Assembly (NCBI GenBank): GCA_947474755.1
Contig: CANJJE010000001.1
Span: 430,888-494,887, forward strand
Direction of reading: 5' to 3'
DNA: 64,000 nt
From: Burkholderiales bacterium
GTDB taxonomy: Bacteria; Pseudomonadota; Gammaproteobacteria; Burkholderiales; Burkholderiaceae_C
Of the stretch, positions 17,408 to 28,103 are shown one piece after another. Position 1 is the first letter of the stretch. Every line of letters begins with the position of its first letter. The notes beneath the pieces were generated by a model. It saw only the letters and a program-made list of their open reading frames with translations, did no database searches and was not told the origin of the DNA. A program made the translations under genes and the position numbers.

Positions 17408-19948
17408 ATGTCCAGTGCCTCCGAAAGTCCGAGCCTCGCGCCTCACGACGACCCCTCCATCCCGCTGTTCGAGGAAGACGAGCCCTCGGGTGCCGCCCCG
17501 TTGGTCACGGACGCGATCGACAGTGCGCCTGGCCTGCGGGTGCCTTCTTCGGACAACCTGCTGCGCGGACTCAACCCGGAACAGCTCGCAGCCGTCACGC
17601 TGCCTGCGCGGCCGTCGCTGATCCTCGCGGGTGCGGGCTCGGGCAAGACCCGTGTGTTGACGACGCGCATTGCCTGGTTGATCCAGACCGGCCAGCTCTC
17701 ACCGGGGGGCGTGATGGCGGTCACCTTCACCAACAAGGCCGCGAAGGAGATGCTGACGCGGCTGAGCGCGATGCTGCCGGTGCCGGTGCGTGGCATGTGG
17801 GTCGGCACCTTTCATGGCTTGTGCAATCGCTTTTTGCGCGCGCACTGGAAGCTGGCAGCGCTGCCGCAAGGCTTCCAGATCCTCGACTCATCCGACCAGC
17901 TGTCTGCCGTCAAGCGTGTCATCAAGGCGATGAAGCTCGATGAAGAGCGCTTCGTACCGAAGAACACCACCTGGTTCATCGCGGCGCAAAAAGAGGAAGG
18001 CCTGCGCCCGAAGGACGTCGATGTGCGCGACGAGCAGGGCCGTGTGCTGGTGCAGGTCTATCAGGCGTACGAGGAACAGTGCCAGCGCGAAGGCGTCGTC
18101 GATTTCGCTGAATTGATGCTGCGCACCTATGAGCTGATGCGTGACAACCCGAGCTTGCGCGAGCACTACCAGAGGCGCTTTCGCCACATCCTGGTCGACG
18201 AATTTCAGGATACGAACCGGCTGCAGTACGCCTGGCTGAAGATGTTTGCAGGCCCGGCGGGACCGAACGGCACGGCAGTGCTCGCGGTCGGCGACGACGA
18301 TCAGAGCATCTATGCGTTCCGCGGCGCACAGGTCGGCAACATGACCGATTTCGAGCGCGAATTCAAGGTGCAGCAGGTCATCAGGCTGGAGCGCAACTAC
18401 CGCAGCTATGGCCACATCCTTGATGCGGCCAACGAACTGATCTCGCGAAATTCACGGCGCCTCGGCAAGAACCTGCGTACTGAAGCCGGCCCCGGTGAGC
18501 AGGTCCGCGTGTTCGAGGCGACCAGCGATTTTGCCGAGGCGCAGTGGTTGATCGAAGAAGTGCAGCAACTGCACCGCGACGGCGTGCCGCGCCGCGATAT
18601 CGCGCTGCTGTATCGCAGCAATGCGCAAAGCCGTGTGCTGGAAAGCGCGCTGTTCAATGCCGGCATTCCCTACAAGGTCTATGGCGGGCTGCGCTTCTTC
18701 GAGCGCGCCGAGGTCAAGCACGCGTTGAGCTACCTGCGCTTGATCGAGAACCCGAACGACGACACCAGCTTCCTTCGTGTCGTCAACTTCCCGACGCGTG
18801 GCATCGGCGCGCGCACGATCGAGCTGTTGCAGGACGCGGCGCGCGCCAGTGGTCGCAGCCTCTATCAAAGCGTCGGCGCAGTGGCGGGGAAGGGTGGCGG
18901 CAACGTGCAGGCCTTCGTCGCCAAGGTCGATGCGATGCGCGAGGCCACTCGTGGGCTCACGCTGCGCGAGATCATCGAGCACATGCTGAAGGCCTCCGGC
19001 CTTATCGACTTCTACCGCACCGACAAGGAAGGTCAGGACCGGCTGGAAAACCTCGACGAACTCGTCAACGCAGCCGAGGCTTTCGTCACCCAGGAGGGTT
19101 TCGGCAAGGACGCGGTGGCGCTGCCGGTCGACGAGTTCGGCACACCGTTGCCGTTGGGTGCTGATGCGGAATTGACGAAAGTGCTGTCGGGACTCGGTGT
19201 CGAGGCTGCGGTTGGAGCCTCCGAGTCGACTGAATCGACCGGTGGCATTGCGTCGCTGATCACCACACCCGATGCCGAAACCGGCGAGATCATGTCGCCG
19301 CTGGCCGCCTTCCTGACGCACGCCTCGCTCGAAGCTGGTGACAACCAGGCCCAGGCGGGGCAGGACGCGATCCAGTTGATGACGGTGCACGCGGCCAAGG
19401 GGCTGGAGTTCGATGCGGTGTTCATCACCGGCCTCGAAGAAGGCCTGTTTCCCCACGAGAACAGCGTGTCCGACCTCGATGGGCTGGAAGAGGAACGGCG
19501 GCTGATGTATGTCGCGATCACGCGCGCGCGCAAGCGGCTGTACCTGAGCTGCAGCCAGACCCGCATGCTGCACGGCCAGACCCGCTACAACATCAAGAGC
19601 CGCTTTTTCGATGAGCTGCCTGAAGCCTCGCTGAAGTGGATCACCCCGCGCAACCAGGCCTTCGGCTCGGGTTTTGCCCGCGACTACCAGGCCGCATGGT
19701 CCCGTGGCTCCGGTCTGGGCTCGATCGTCGGGGCAGGGCGCGTGGAAACTGCCGCGCCATCAGTGATTCCCAAGGCGCCGTCACACGGCCTGAAGTCAGG
19801 TCAGAGCGTGTTTCACACGAAGTTCGGCGAAGGCGTGATCGTGACGCTCGAAGGCAGCGGCGACGATGCTCGTGCCCAGGTCAACTTCGGCCGACACGGG
19901 ATGAAGTGGCTGGCGCTTTCGGTGGCCAAGCTGACGCCCATCCCTTAA
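17408..19948 (+). CDS. uvrD: UvrD-type superfamily 1 DNA helicase
   Basis: An 846-residue 3'-5' helicase of the UvrD/PcrA/Rep group, acting in excision and mismatch repair and in clearing replication blocks. Walker A is AGAGSGKT (74-81), motif II is VDEFQDTN, motif III is GDDDQSIYAFRGA, and the later motifs include MTVHAAKGLEFD and LMYVAITRARKRLYL. The C-terminal 50 residues form the Tudor-like fold typical of UvrD/PcrA (VFHTKFGEGVIV). About 50 acidic residues precede the helicase core and include SIPLFEEDE. It reads away from valS. No ribosome-binding site is visible before the ATG. Confidence 0.93.
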   Translation: MSSASESPSLAPHDDPSIPLFEEDEPSGAAPLVTDAIDSAPGLRVPSSDNLLRGLNPEQLAAVTLPARPSLILAGAGSGKTRVLTTRIAWLIQTGQLSPGGVMAVTFTNKAAKEMLTRLSAMLPVPVRGMWVGTFHGLCNRFLRAHWKLAALPQGFQILDSSDQLSAVKRVIKAMKLDEERFVPKNTTWFIAAQKEEGLRPKDVDVRDEQGRVLVQVYQAYEEQCQREGVVDFAELMLRTYELMRDNPSLREHYQRRFRHILVDEFQDTNRLQYAWLKMFAGPAGPNGTAVLAVGDDDQSIYAFRGAQVGNMTDFEREFKVQQVIRLERNYRSYGHILDAANELISRNSRRLGKNLRTEAGPGEQVRVFEATSDFAEAQWLIEEVQQLHRDGVPRRDIALLYRSNAQSRVLESALFNAGIPYKVYGGLRFFERAEVKHALSYLRLIENPNDDTSFLRVVNFPTRGIGARTIELLQDAARASGRSLYQSVGAVAGKGGGNVQAFVAKVDAMREATRGLTLREIIEHMLKASGLIDFYRTDKEGQDRLENLDELVNAAEAFVTQEGFGKDAVALPVDEFGTPLPLGADAELTKVLSGLGVEAAVGASESTESTGGIASLITTPDAETGEIMSPLAAFLTHASLEAGDNQAQAGQDAIQLMTVHAAKGLEFDAVFITGLEEGLFPHENSVSDLDGLEEERRLMYVAITRARKRLYLSCSQTRMLHGQTRYNIKSRFFDELPEASLKWITPRNQAFGSGFARDYQAAWSRGSGLGSIVGAGRVETAAPSVIPKAPSHGLKSGQSVFHTKFGEGVIVTLEGSGDDARAQVNFGRHGMKWLALSVAKLTPIP

Positions 19949-19970
19949 ACGGTTTGGTGCTGGTTTGTCG

Positions 19971-20101
19971 CTGCCGAGGGCGTGGGGTGACCGGCTCCGC
20001 TCACGTCCCCCAGGCCGATTAACCAACCAAGCCCTTCGGCCAAGACCGAGCCGGCCTTCCTCCTTTACTTCGCTGCGCCGGTCACCCCATGCCCTCGGCA
20101 G
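19971..20101. repeat. long inverted repeat 1 downstream of uvrD
   Basis: Two 24-base arms (19971-19994 and 20078-20101) are reverse complements with one mismatch, separated by 83 bases. The left arm begins CTGCCGAGGG and ends GGTGACCGG. The interior has no convincing gene. It could fold into a long RNA or cruciform hairpin, or be a small non-autonomous repeat element. Confidence 0.85.
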
Positions 20102-20157
20102 CCGGCACCGTTGCCGCATGCGAGGGCTTCCAACACCGACCGCTTCGGTGGCTGCCG

Positions 20158-20344
20158 GAGCGCTGCGGTGGGTCGCTGTGTGGAGTGAAGTAAAAACGGG
20201 GTCAACCGGGCGGGCTACCCGTCAGCACAGCGGGTGCAAGTGAAGAGTATTAGGGGGAGGGCCGAATCGGCTTGATCCGGAGCGATGGTCTGGCGAACCG
20301 GCCCGGAGGACATGAACGCAACACAGCGGCCCACCGCAGCGCTC
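20158..20344. repeat. long inverted repeat 2 downstream of uvrD
   Basis: A second, different pair of 24-base arms (20158-20181 and 20321-20344), again with a single mismatch, encloses 139 bases. The left arm begins GAGCGCTGCGGTGGG. It starts 56 bases after the end of inverted repeat 1. Together they fill the 431-base gap between uvrD and the esterase gene; no coding potential was seen in it. Confidence 0.85.
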
Positions 20345-20379
20345 TCCCGCTGACCTCAATGCTCAAACGCAACTGGGTC

Positions 20380-21114
20380 TCAGCGCAGCAAGGGTCTCAA
20401 CGTCGGCCACACATTCGCCAGCATCGTCGGGTGCCCGACTTCTGCCACATGGATGCGGTCAGCCTGGTAATGTGAATCAGGTACGCCGGCCATCAGAAAT
20501 GGCACCAGCGCGGCGCCTTCGTCCTTCGCCACGGTGACGAACATCGCGGCCAGCTCGTCGTTGTACCTACGGCCGTAATTCGGCGGGATCTGCACGCCGA
20601 CCACCATCACCTTGGCGCCAGCCGCCTTGGCTTGCTGCGCCATCTTCTGCAGATTGTTCAGGCTGCCCTTGAGCGGCAGGCCGCGCAGGCCGTCATTGCC
20701 TCCCAGTTCCAGGATCACATGGGTTGGTCGGGCTTGGGCGAGCAGCGCGGGCAACCGCGACAGCCCGCCGGCCGTGGTGTCCCCGCTGACGCTGGCATTC
20801 ACCACCCGAGCGTCTATCTTTTCGCTGGCGAGCTTGCGCTCGAGCAGTGCCACCCAGCCACTGCCGCGCTTGAGGCCGTATTCGGCCGACAGGCTGTCGC
20901 CGACCACCAGCACGGTGTTGCGGGGTGCGTTTCCACCGCCGGTGGCATGGGCCAGCGCTGCCACCGGCATCTGCGACCAGGCCTGTTGGCCTGAAGCGAT
21001 CAGGCCGATCAGCGCGGTACAGTGGGTCAGTCGGTGCAACCATTTCCTGCGAGCAGGGTCGATCTGAATCGCTACAGCGCTTTGCGGTGACAAGCCGCAG
21101 GCGCTCTTTTTCAT
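20380..21114 (-). CDS. secreted SGNH-hydrolase arylesterase / TesA-like thioesterase
   Basis: A 244-residue hydrolase. The catalytic serine is S74 in block I (VVGDSLSAEYG). Block III is LELGGNDGLRG, and the catalytic Asp-His pair is in ADRIHVAEVGH, matching the E. coli TesA/arylesterase family. The N-terminus has basic residues followed by a hydrophobic stretch (THCTALIGLIASGQQAWS), consistent with export to the periplasm. ATG 21114 is chosen because earlier in-frame ATGs (21141-21156) would overlap the divergent ABC gene. The divergent pairing with a LolD/YbbA-like ATPase recalls E. coli tesA next to ybbA. Confidence 0.9.
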   Translation of the reverse strand: MKKSACGLSPQSAVAIQIDPARRKWLHRLTHCTALIGLIASGQQAWSQMPVAALAHATGGGNAPRNTVLVVGDSLSAEYGLKRGSGWVALLERKLASEKIDARVVNASVSGDTTAGGLSRLPALLAQARPTHVILELGGNDGLRGLPLKGSLNNLQKMAQQAKAAGAKVMVVGVQIPPNYGRRYNDELAAMFVTVAKDEGAALVPFLMAGVPDSHYQADRIHVAEVGHPTMLANVWPTLRPLLR

Positions 21115-21139
21115 CGTTATCCGTTGTTTCCAGCCGTCC

Positions 21140-21826
21140 ATGTCTGATCCCATCATCGCTGTCGATCACATCACCAAGCAAGTGCCCGACCCGGGCGGTT
21201 CTTTGACCATCCTGCACGACATCAGTTTCACCCTCGCTCGACAGCAGTCAGCGGCCATCGTTGGAGCTTCCGGATCGGGCAAGAGCACGCTGCTGTCCAT
21301 CATCGCGGGGTTGGATACTCCCACCACCGGCAGCGTTCGCCTCGTCGGCACCAATCTGTTCACCCTTGATGAAGATGCGCGCGCCGCGGTGCGGGCAGCC
21401 CACGTCGGTTTTGTGTTCCAGAGCTTCCAGTTGCTGGGCAACCTGAGCGCGATCGAGAACGTGATGCTGCCGCTGGAACTGCAGGGCCGCAGCGATGCAC
21501 GAGTGCGGGCGACCGAGATGCTCGGCCGCGTCGGCCTGGGCGACCGGCTGCGTCACTACCCGAAGGTGCTGTCGGGCGGCGAGCAGCAGCGCGTCGCGCT
21601 GGCGCGCGCCTTCGTCGTTCGACCGGCGGTGCTGCTGGCCGATGAGCCGACCGGCAGCCTGGATTTCGCGACCGGTGAGCGGGTGATGGAGTTGATGTTC
21701 GAACTCAACCGTGAGAGCGGCACCACGCTCGTGCTGGTCACACACGACCGAACGGTGGCTGCGCGCTGCGATCGACAACTGCGCATCGACGCCGGCCGTG
21801 TGCAGATGGACCCAGCGCCCGCCTGA
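21140..21826 (+). CDS. LolD/YbbA-type ABC transporter ATPase
   Basis: A 228-residue ATPase. Walker A is GASGSGKST, the signature is VLSGGEQQRVALARAFV, and Walker B is VLLADEPTGSLD. The VLLADEPTGSLD form and the FQSFQLLGNLSAIENVMLPLEL region place it in the MacB/LolD/YbbA group, which drives mechanotransmission rather than classical import. No permease gene (YbbP-like) is adjacent. The start is 25 bases from the divergent esterase start, matching the ybbA-tesA arrangement of Enterobacteria. Confidence 0.92.
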   Translation: MSDPIIAVDHITKQVPDPGGSLTILHDISFTLARQQSAAIVGASGSGKSTLLSIIAGLDTPTTGSVRLVGTNLFTLDEDARAAVRAAHVGFVFQSFQLLGNLSAIENVMLPLELQGRSDARVRATEMLGRVGLGDRLRHYPKVLSGGEQQRVALARAFVVRPAVLLADEPTGSLDFATGERVMELMFELNRESGTTLVLVTHDRTVAARCDRQLRIDAGRVQMDPAPA

Positions 21827-21844
21827 CCGGGCGCGGTCAGGGCG

Positions 21845-22642
21845 TCAGTTGGAGAACTTGTAGTCCGTCTTGTACTTCGCGCGGATGTCGTCTCGGAACT
21901 TGGCGATCTTCATCTGACCGAGCTTCTGCTGGATCTGCGAGTGCACTTCGGCCAGCGGCGGCGACTGCGCTTCGCGGGTGTCCTCGAGCCTGATGATGTG
22001 CCAGCCGAACTGCGACTTCACAGGCACCTCGGTCATCTCGCCTTTCTTCAGCTTGACCAAGGCCTCGCCAAACTCGGGCACATAGACATTCGGGCTGGCG
22101 AAATCGAGGTCGCCGCCGTTTTCGCCTGAGCCTGTGTCCTTCGAACTCTTCTTTGCGACGTCCTCGAACTTGATGCCGCCCTTGATCTGCGCGATCAGGG
22201 TCTTCGCCTCGGTTTCTGACTCGACCAGAATGTGGCGCGCCCGGTATTCAGTGCCGCCGGCACCGGTCGATTTGGCGTATTCGGCCTGAATTTCGGCCTC
22301 GGTGACCGGATTGGCCGCCTGGTACTGTGTGAACAGCTCTCGTATCAGGATGGTCTGGCGGGCGAATTCCATCTGCACCTTGTAATCAGCCTTGCTCTGG
22401 AAGCCGCGCTTTTCGGCCTCCTGCACGAACATCTCGCGCAGCACCACCTCGTCGCGTACCTGCGCTTCGAGTTCAGGGGTTCGTCGCTGCTGGCCCTGCT
22501 TCAGGATCTGATCCATCAGCGAATCGACGCGTGCTTTGGGCACGGCTTTGCCGTTGACGATGGCGATGTTCTGCGCTGCGACCGGCAGCGCGATCAACAG
22601 GGCGGCGGCCAGCGCGGTGGAGGTGGAGAGCAACTTGTTCAT
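21845..22642 (-). CDS. periplasmic parvulin-type peptidyl-prolyl isomerase
   Basis: A 265-residue exported foldase. A signal peptide (STALAAALLIALPVAAQ) is followed by a SurA-like N-terminal helical region and one parvulin domain: YRARHILVESETEAKTL, then GGDLDFASPNVYVPEFGEAL and FGWHIIRLEDTR. It helps outer-membrane and periplasmic proteins fold. The C-terminus returns to the helical chaperone module. It is followed on the same strand by other conserved genes, with the bolA-like gene upstream. The architecture (PpiC with single parvulin domain) is common in Burkholderiales beside yciB and bolA. Confidence 0.93.
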   Translation of the reverse strand: MNKLLSTSTALAAALLIALPVAAQNIAIVNGKAVPKARVDSLMDQILKQGQQRRTPELEAQVRDEVVLREMFVQEAEKRGFQSKADYKVQMEFARQTILIRELFTQYQAANPVTEAEIQAEYAKSTGAGGTEYRARHILVESETEAKTLIAQIKGGIKFEDVAKKSSKDTGSGENGGDLDFASPNVYVPEFGEALVKLKKGEMTEVPVKSQFGWHIIRLEDTREAQSPPLAEVHSQIQQKLGQMKIAKFRDDIRAKYKTDYKFSN

Positions 22643-22770
22643 GGGGTGAGGCTTTCAGCTCGTGAGGGGTGTGGGCTTGGCCGAGCAGCATTCAACGGCG
22701 ATGTTGCCCTGGAAACCAATGCAGCAGGGGTCCGCAGATCGCATGGGCCGGCTGGACGAAATGGGGCCGG

Positions 22771-23037
22771 TCAGGTCTCGCCCGGAGCTCGGGCATCGAT
22801 GGCCAGTGCGTGGATGCCTGCTTGCATCTGTCCCTGCAGGGCATGATAAACGAGGCGATGTCGGGCGACCCGGCTCAGCCCGGCAAATCGTTCGCTGACC
22901 AGGCGGACGGTGTAGTGGCTGCCCTCGCGCGCGCCAGCGTGGCCGACGTGCAGGTGGCTGTCGTCCTGCAGGATGAACTCGGTAGGCTGCAGTGCGGCGC
23001 GTAACGCGGCCTCGATGTGGTCCGACAAGCTGCTCAT
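22771..23037 (-). CDS. BolA family protein
   Basis: An 88-residue BolA-like protein. The conserved core is DDSHLHVGHAGAREGSHYTVRLVSERFAGLSRVARHR (read in two parts), including the family histidine used for Fe-S sharing with monothiol glutaredoxins. It sits between yciB and the parvulin gene on the same strand, an arrangement typical of betaproteobacteria. Roles are in iron-sulfur cluster trafficking or stress morphology; which BolA subtype it belongs to cannot be told from sequence alone. Confidence 0.9.
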   Translation of the reverse strand: MSSLSDHIEAALRAALQPTEFILQDDSHLHVGHAGAREGSHYTVRLVSERFAGLSRVARHRLVYHALQGQMQAGIHALAIDARAPGET

Positions 23038-23074
23038 CGTGGGGTTTCGATCCTGATCGACATGATGGGGCTGC

Positions 23075-23719
23075 TCACCGGGCCGGCGGCTGGACGTCAG
23101 CCTCTTCGGGTGCGGCGTATCGGCTCAGGTAGAGGCCCTGCGCCAGCATGAACGCGAAGATCAGCCCCATGCTGCCAAACAGCTTGAAGTTGACCCAGGT
23201 GTCCGTTGAATACTGCGTTGCCACGTAGCGGTTCAGCACCCCCATCATCACGAAGAAGGCGACCCATGCCCAATTCACCTTTGCCCATAGCGGATCGGGC
23301 AGGCTCAGTTGCTCGCCCATCATCTTCCGGGGCAGGTTGTTTCCGAACAGGGCGGCACTGCCCCACAGGCCCAGCGCCATGGCCCAGTAAAGCACGGTCG
23401 GCTTCCACTTGATGAAGTCCTCGCTGTGGAACCAGACGGTCGCTCCACCCAATCCCACCACGAGCACCAGGCTGACCCAGAGCATCGTGTCGATCTTCTT
23501 GCCGCGGGACAGAAGGAACGAGATCTGCGCCAGCGTGGCCACGATGACCACCACCGTGGCCAGCAGCACCGGCGCTTCATGGGCCCCGACCACGCCGCCC
23601 GAGACGATGGATCCGAAATGCTCGGTGGCGAACCCGGTCGCCCAGTCCCTGTGGGCTTCAGCGTACTTGAAGGTACCGAAAAAAAACAGGATCGGCAGGA
23701 AATCGAGCAGTAGCTTCAT
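23075..23719 (-). CDS. yciB: inner-membrane intracellular septation protein YciB
   Basis: A 214-residue protein with about five membrane segments. The N-terminus MKLLLDFLPILFFFGTFKYA is the family hallmark, and later come WKPTVLYWAMAL and the NRYVA segment. YciB takes part in cell-envelope integrity and septation, and interacts with cell-division and elongation proteins in E. coli. The C-terminal tail (APEEADVQPPAR) is longer than in E. coli. It is followed by bolA and ppiC genes on the same strand. Confidence 0.94.
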   Translation of the reverse strand: MKLLLDFLPILFFFGTFKYAEAHRDWATGFATEHFGSIVSGGVVGAHEAPVLLATVVVIVATLAQISFLLSRGKKIDTMLWVSLVLVVGLGGATVWFHSEDFIKWKPTVLYWAMALGLWGSAALFGNNLPRKMMGEQLSLPDPLWAKVNWAWVAFFVMMGVLNRYVATQYSTDTWVNFKLFGSMGLIFAFMLAQGLYLSRYAAPEEADVQPPAR

Positions 23720-23774
23720 GGATTCTCGGGGATCAACGCCCGGACCGCGGACCGCGGCGCAGGTCCAGGCGTTG

Positions 23775-24185
23775 TCAGACTGAAGGCTCGAAGTCTATCG
23801 AAGCCGAGTTGATGCAAAAGCGCTCGCCAGTCGGCGCTGGCCCGTCCTTGAACACATGGCCCAGGTGCGAACCACAGGTGTTGCAGCGCACCTCGATGCG
23901 TGTCATGCCATGGCTGAGGTCGACGAGGCGCTCGACCACCGAGCTGTTGATCGGTTGTGAATAACTGGGCCATCCGCAGCCGGCATCGAACTTGGTGCCG
24001 GCCTCGAACAGCGGTGTGCCGCAGCCGATGCAGTTGTAGCGGCCGGCTTCCCAGTGGTTCCAGTACTTGCCGCTGAAGGCGCGTTCGGTGCCTGCCTGGC
24101 GGGCGACCTCGTACTGCGTCGCATCGAGCCGCGCACGCCATTCGGCATCGGTTCTCTGCACGTCGCGGGGCTTGTTGTCTTTCAT
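23775..24185 (-). CDS. msrB: peptide-methionine (R)-S-oxide reductase
   Basis: A 136-residue MsrB that repairs methionine-R-sulfoxide. The catalytic cysteine is C124 in [11 protein letters not shown]. The structural zinc is held by two CxxC pairs (C52/C55 and C101/C104), and C70 in [10 protein letters not shown] is a possible resolving cysteine. ATG 24185 is chosen because GAGG lies 7 nt upstream; a start six codons earlier is less likely. yciB follows on the same strand. Confidence 0.95.
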   Translation of the reverse strand: MKDNKPRDVQRTDAEWRARLDATQYEVARQAGTERAFSGKYWNHWEAGRYNCIGCGTPLFEAGTKFDAGCGWPSYSQPINSSVVERLVDLSHGMTRIEVRCNTCGSHLGHVFKDGPAPTGERFCINSASIDFEPSV

Positions 24186-24209
24186 TTGGAGATCCTCAGA
24201 CACGATCGA

Positions 24210-25727
24210 TCACGACGAACATGACACCTCGATGTGTTGCGCCCAGTCGGGTGGGAAGTCGGCATCGGCCGACGTGTCATGGCTTTCGTCGAAGGGATGT
24301 TCCAGAACTTTCAGCAGCCGCTGCACCTCGGAGAAATCACCCGCCTGTGCTTGCCGGATCGCCGACTCGGCCAGGTGGTTGCGCAGAATCACGGCGGGGT
24401 TGACCCGGTTCATCGCGGCGGCTCGCTGTGCGTCGTCGCTGTGTTCGGCCCGAAGCCGTTCTGTGTAGGCGGCGGACCAGCGTTCCCTGAACTGCAAGTC
24501 ATGGAACAGACCCATCACCGCGCTGTTGTCGGCGCCCTCGGCGGTTCGGAAGGTCGACAGGCGCCTGAACAGGATGGTGTGATCGGTCTGTTCATCGGCC
24601 ATCTGTTTGAGCAATGCGTCGATCAGCTCGGCATCGCCCTTGTGCGCTGTCGTGAGGCCGCATTTGCTGCGCAGGCGGCGGCGCATCGCATTGGCGTAGG
24701 ACAGCTTGTAGGACTCGAGTGCTTCCAGCACTGCGTCGGTGTGGTGGGCGCCGATGAGTGGCATCAGGCCCTGCGCAAGCGCATGCAGGTTCCAGAGGCC
24801 GATGTTGGGCTGGCCAGAGAAGGCATAGCGGCCCTGGCGATCGGTGTGGTTGCAGATGTGCGCCGGATCGTAGCCATCGAGAAAGCCGAACGGGCCGTAG
24901 TCGATCGTCAAGCCCAGGATCGACATGTTGTCGGTATTCATCACCCCGTGGCAGAAGCCCACGGCCTGCCAATGCGCCATCAGCTCAGCGGTGCGCCGTG
25001 CGATCTCGCTCAGCAGCGCCACGTACGGCTGCGGCGCGTCACGGCATTCGGGGTAGTGATGCTCGATGACGAAGTCGGCCAGGCGCTTGAGCGCATCGCT
25101 ATCGCTTCGCTGCGAAAAGTGCTCGAAGTGGCCGAAGCGGATGAAACTCGGCGCCACCCGCGTCACCACTGCCGCGGTTTCCAGCGTTTCGCGCAGTACC
25201 GGCATCGATGATCCGGTGATGCACAGTGCACGGGTGGTTGGAATGCCGAGGCCGTGCATGGCCTCGGAACACAGGAACTCGCGGATCGATGAGCGCAGCA
25301 CTGCGCGGCCGTCGCCCATGCGCGAATACGGCGTCAGGCCGGCGCCCTTGAGCTGCAATTCCTGCGGGCCGTGAGGTGTGTCGATCTCGCCGAGAGACAG
25401 CGCTCGGCCATCTCCGAGCTGGCCCGCCCACACGCCGAACTGGTGGCCGCTGTAGACACTGGCTAGCGGCCGCATGCCTGGCCACAGTGCATTGCCGCTG
25501 AACACCGCCAGCGCATTCAGATCGGGGCGCGTCTGCCAGCCTGCGGGCAGGCCGAGCAGTTCGGCGCATGAATCGCTGCAGGCCACCCAGTACGGTGTGG
25601 GCAGTGGCTGCGGCGGCAGTTCGGTGTGGAACTCGGCACCGAGGGAGTGAAAGCCGTTGCGCCAGTGCCAGTCCGGGCCCGCGGTCAGTGGGCCGACAGA
25701 TGTGGTGGTGTCAACGCTGCGATTCAT
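24210..25727 (-). CDS. selO: protein adenylyltransferase SelO (YdiU/UPF0061)
   Basis: A 505-residue pseudokinase-fold enzyme that transfers AMP from ATP to hydroxyl side chains of proteins in redox control. The family signatures are YSGHQFGVWAGQLGDGRA, the ATP-binding GAGLTPYSRMGDGRAVLRS, and the metal-binding FCHGVMNTDNMSILGLTIDYGPFGFLD (in pieces). The C-terminus ends CSS, keeping the conserved cysteine at the place where eukaryotic SelO has selenocysteine. ATG 25727 is used; a GTG just before it is possible. Together with msrB downstream, it forms a small oxidative-stress pair. Confidence 0.94.
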   Translation of the reverse strand: MNRSVDTTTSVGPLTAGPDWHWRNGFHSLGAEFHTELPPQPLPTPYWVACSDSCAELLGLPAGWQTRPDLNALAVFSGNALWPGMRPLASVYSGHQFGVWAGQLGDGRALSLGEIDTPHGPQELQLKGAGLTPYSRMGDGRAVLRSSIREFLCSEAMHGLGIPTTRALCITGSSMPVLRETLETAAVVTRVAPSFIRFGHFEHFSQRSDSDALKRLADFVIEHHYPECRDAPQPYVALLSEIARRTAELMAHWQAVGFCHGVMNTDNMSILGLTIDYGPFGFLDGYDPAHICNHTDRQGRYAFSGQPNIGLWNLHALAQGLMPLIGAHHTDAVLEALESYKLSYANAMRRRLRSKCGLTTAHKGDAELIDALLKQMADEQTDHTILFRRLSTFRTAEGADNSAVMGLFHDLQFRERWSAAYTERLRAEHSDDAQRAAAMNRVNPAVILRNHLAESAIRQAQAGDFSEVQRLLKVLEHPFDESHDTSADADFPPDWAQHIEVSCSS

Positions 25728-25891
25728 CACCCGAGTGTATTCAGCCGCTCATCTCACCGCGTGGTCAGGGACAAGCCCCGCAGAAGCGATGCCGCATGGC
25801 GCGCCGGGATTCTTATGATTCGGCCTCCGCGCAGCGTCCACGCATGCTGCTCCGCCCCTGTGCCGTTCCACCCGCGAAAGCCCTCACCCAC

Positions 25892-27538
<1,647 letters not shown>

Positions 27539-27601
27539 GCGTGTGCCCATCGACCACGACGCCTTCGTCCTGGCCCTCAGCTGCGCCGATACTTGCCCCC
27601 G

Positions 27602-27796
27602 ATGAAGCCATCAAAGCTCTACAAACTGACCTGGCCACTGATCTTCGGCGGTGCGCTGCTGCTGATGCTGGGTGTGTCCACCCTGTCGCAGGACGAGTCG
27701 ATCGGCTGGCCGATCGTCATCATCGGGGCTTTGCTGGTCGCCCTGGGCGTGCTGGCCATTTATCTGCGTTCGCGCATTTCCGACTCAGAGGACTGA
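27602..27796 (+). CDS. small two-helix membrane protein, unknown function
   Basis: A 64-residue protein with two hydrophobic segments (LTWPLIFGGALLLMLGVSTL and WPIVIIGALLVALGVLAIYL), separated by a short polar turn, and a basic-acidic tail. ATG 27602 is preferred to a TTG three codons upstream. A GATACT hexamer lies 9 nt upstream and there is no ribosome-binding site. It sits 4 nt before the Dabb-domain gene, so the two are probably co-transcribed. I do not recognise a family. Confidence 0.65.
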   Translation: MKPSKLYKLTWPLIFGGALLLMLGVSTLSQDESIGWPIVIIGALLVALGVLAIYLRSRISDSED

Positions 27797-27800
27797 CTCC

Positions 27801-28103
27801 ATGATCCGTCACATCGTCCTGTGGACATTGAACGATCCAGCCGACGCACCACGCTTCAAAGCGCTGCTCGACACCTGCGCCCGCCTGGTGCCCGGCATCG
27901 TCGAGTTCGACGTCGGCATTCGGGAGGCCTCGCTCGAAGCCAATGCGGACGTGGTGCTGGTGTCTACCTTCACCGACACGCAGCAACTCGATGCGTACCA
28001 GAACCATCCGCAGCACAAGGCCGTCGCTGCCGAACTGGGCACGATGCGCTCTGGCCGGCATGTGCTGGATCACGCTTTCGAACCCGGGAAGGCTGGCGCT
28101 TGA
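27801..28103 (+). CDS. Dabb (stress-responsive A/B barrel) domain protein
   Basis: A 100-residue protein of the dimeric alpha/beta barrel fold. It begins MIRHIVLWTLND and has the family segments VPGIVEFDVGIRE and YQNHPQHKAVAAEL, with the conserved histidine in HPQHKAV. Dabb proteins include stress-induced plant proteins and polyketide cyclases; the bacterial role is generally unknown. The stop overlaps a TTG start of the next gene (TTGA at 28100-28103), which suggests translational coupling. Confidence 0.88.
   Translation: MIRHIVLWTLNDPADAPRFKALLDTCARLVPGIVEFDVGIREASLEANADVVLVSTFTDTQQLDAYQNHPQHKAVAAELGTMRSGRHVLDHAFEPGKAGA

Noticed and set aside
24234..25211. 325-codon plus-strand frame opposite selO
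   Set aside because: selO motifs are intact on the other strand; this frame has none.
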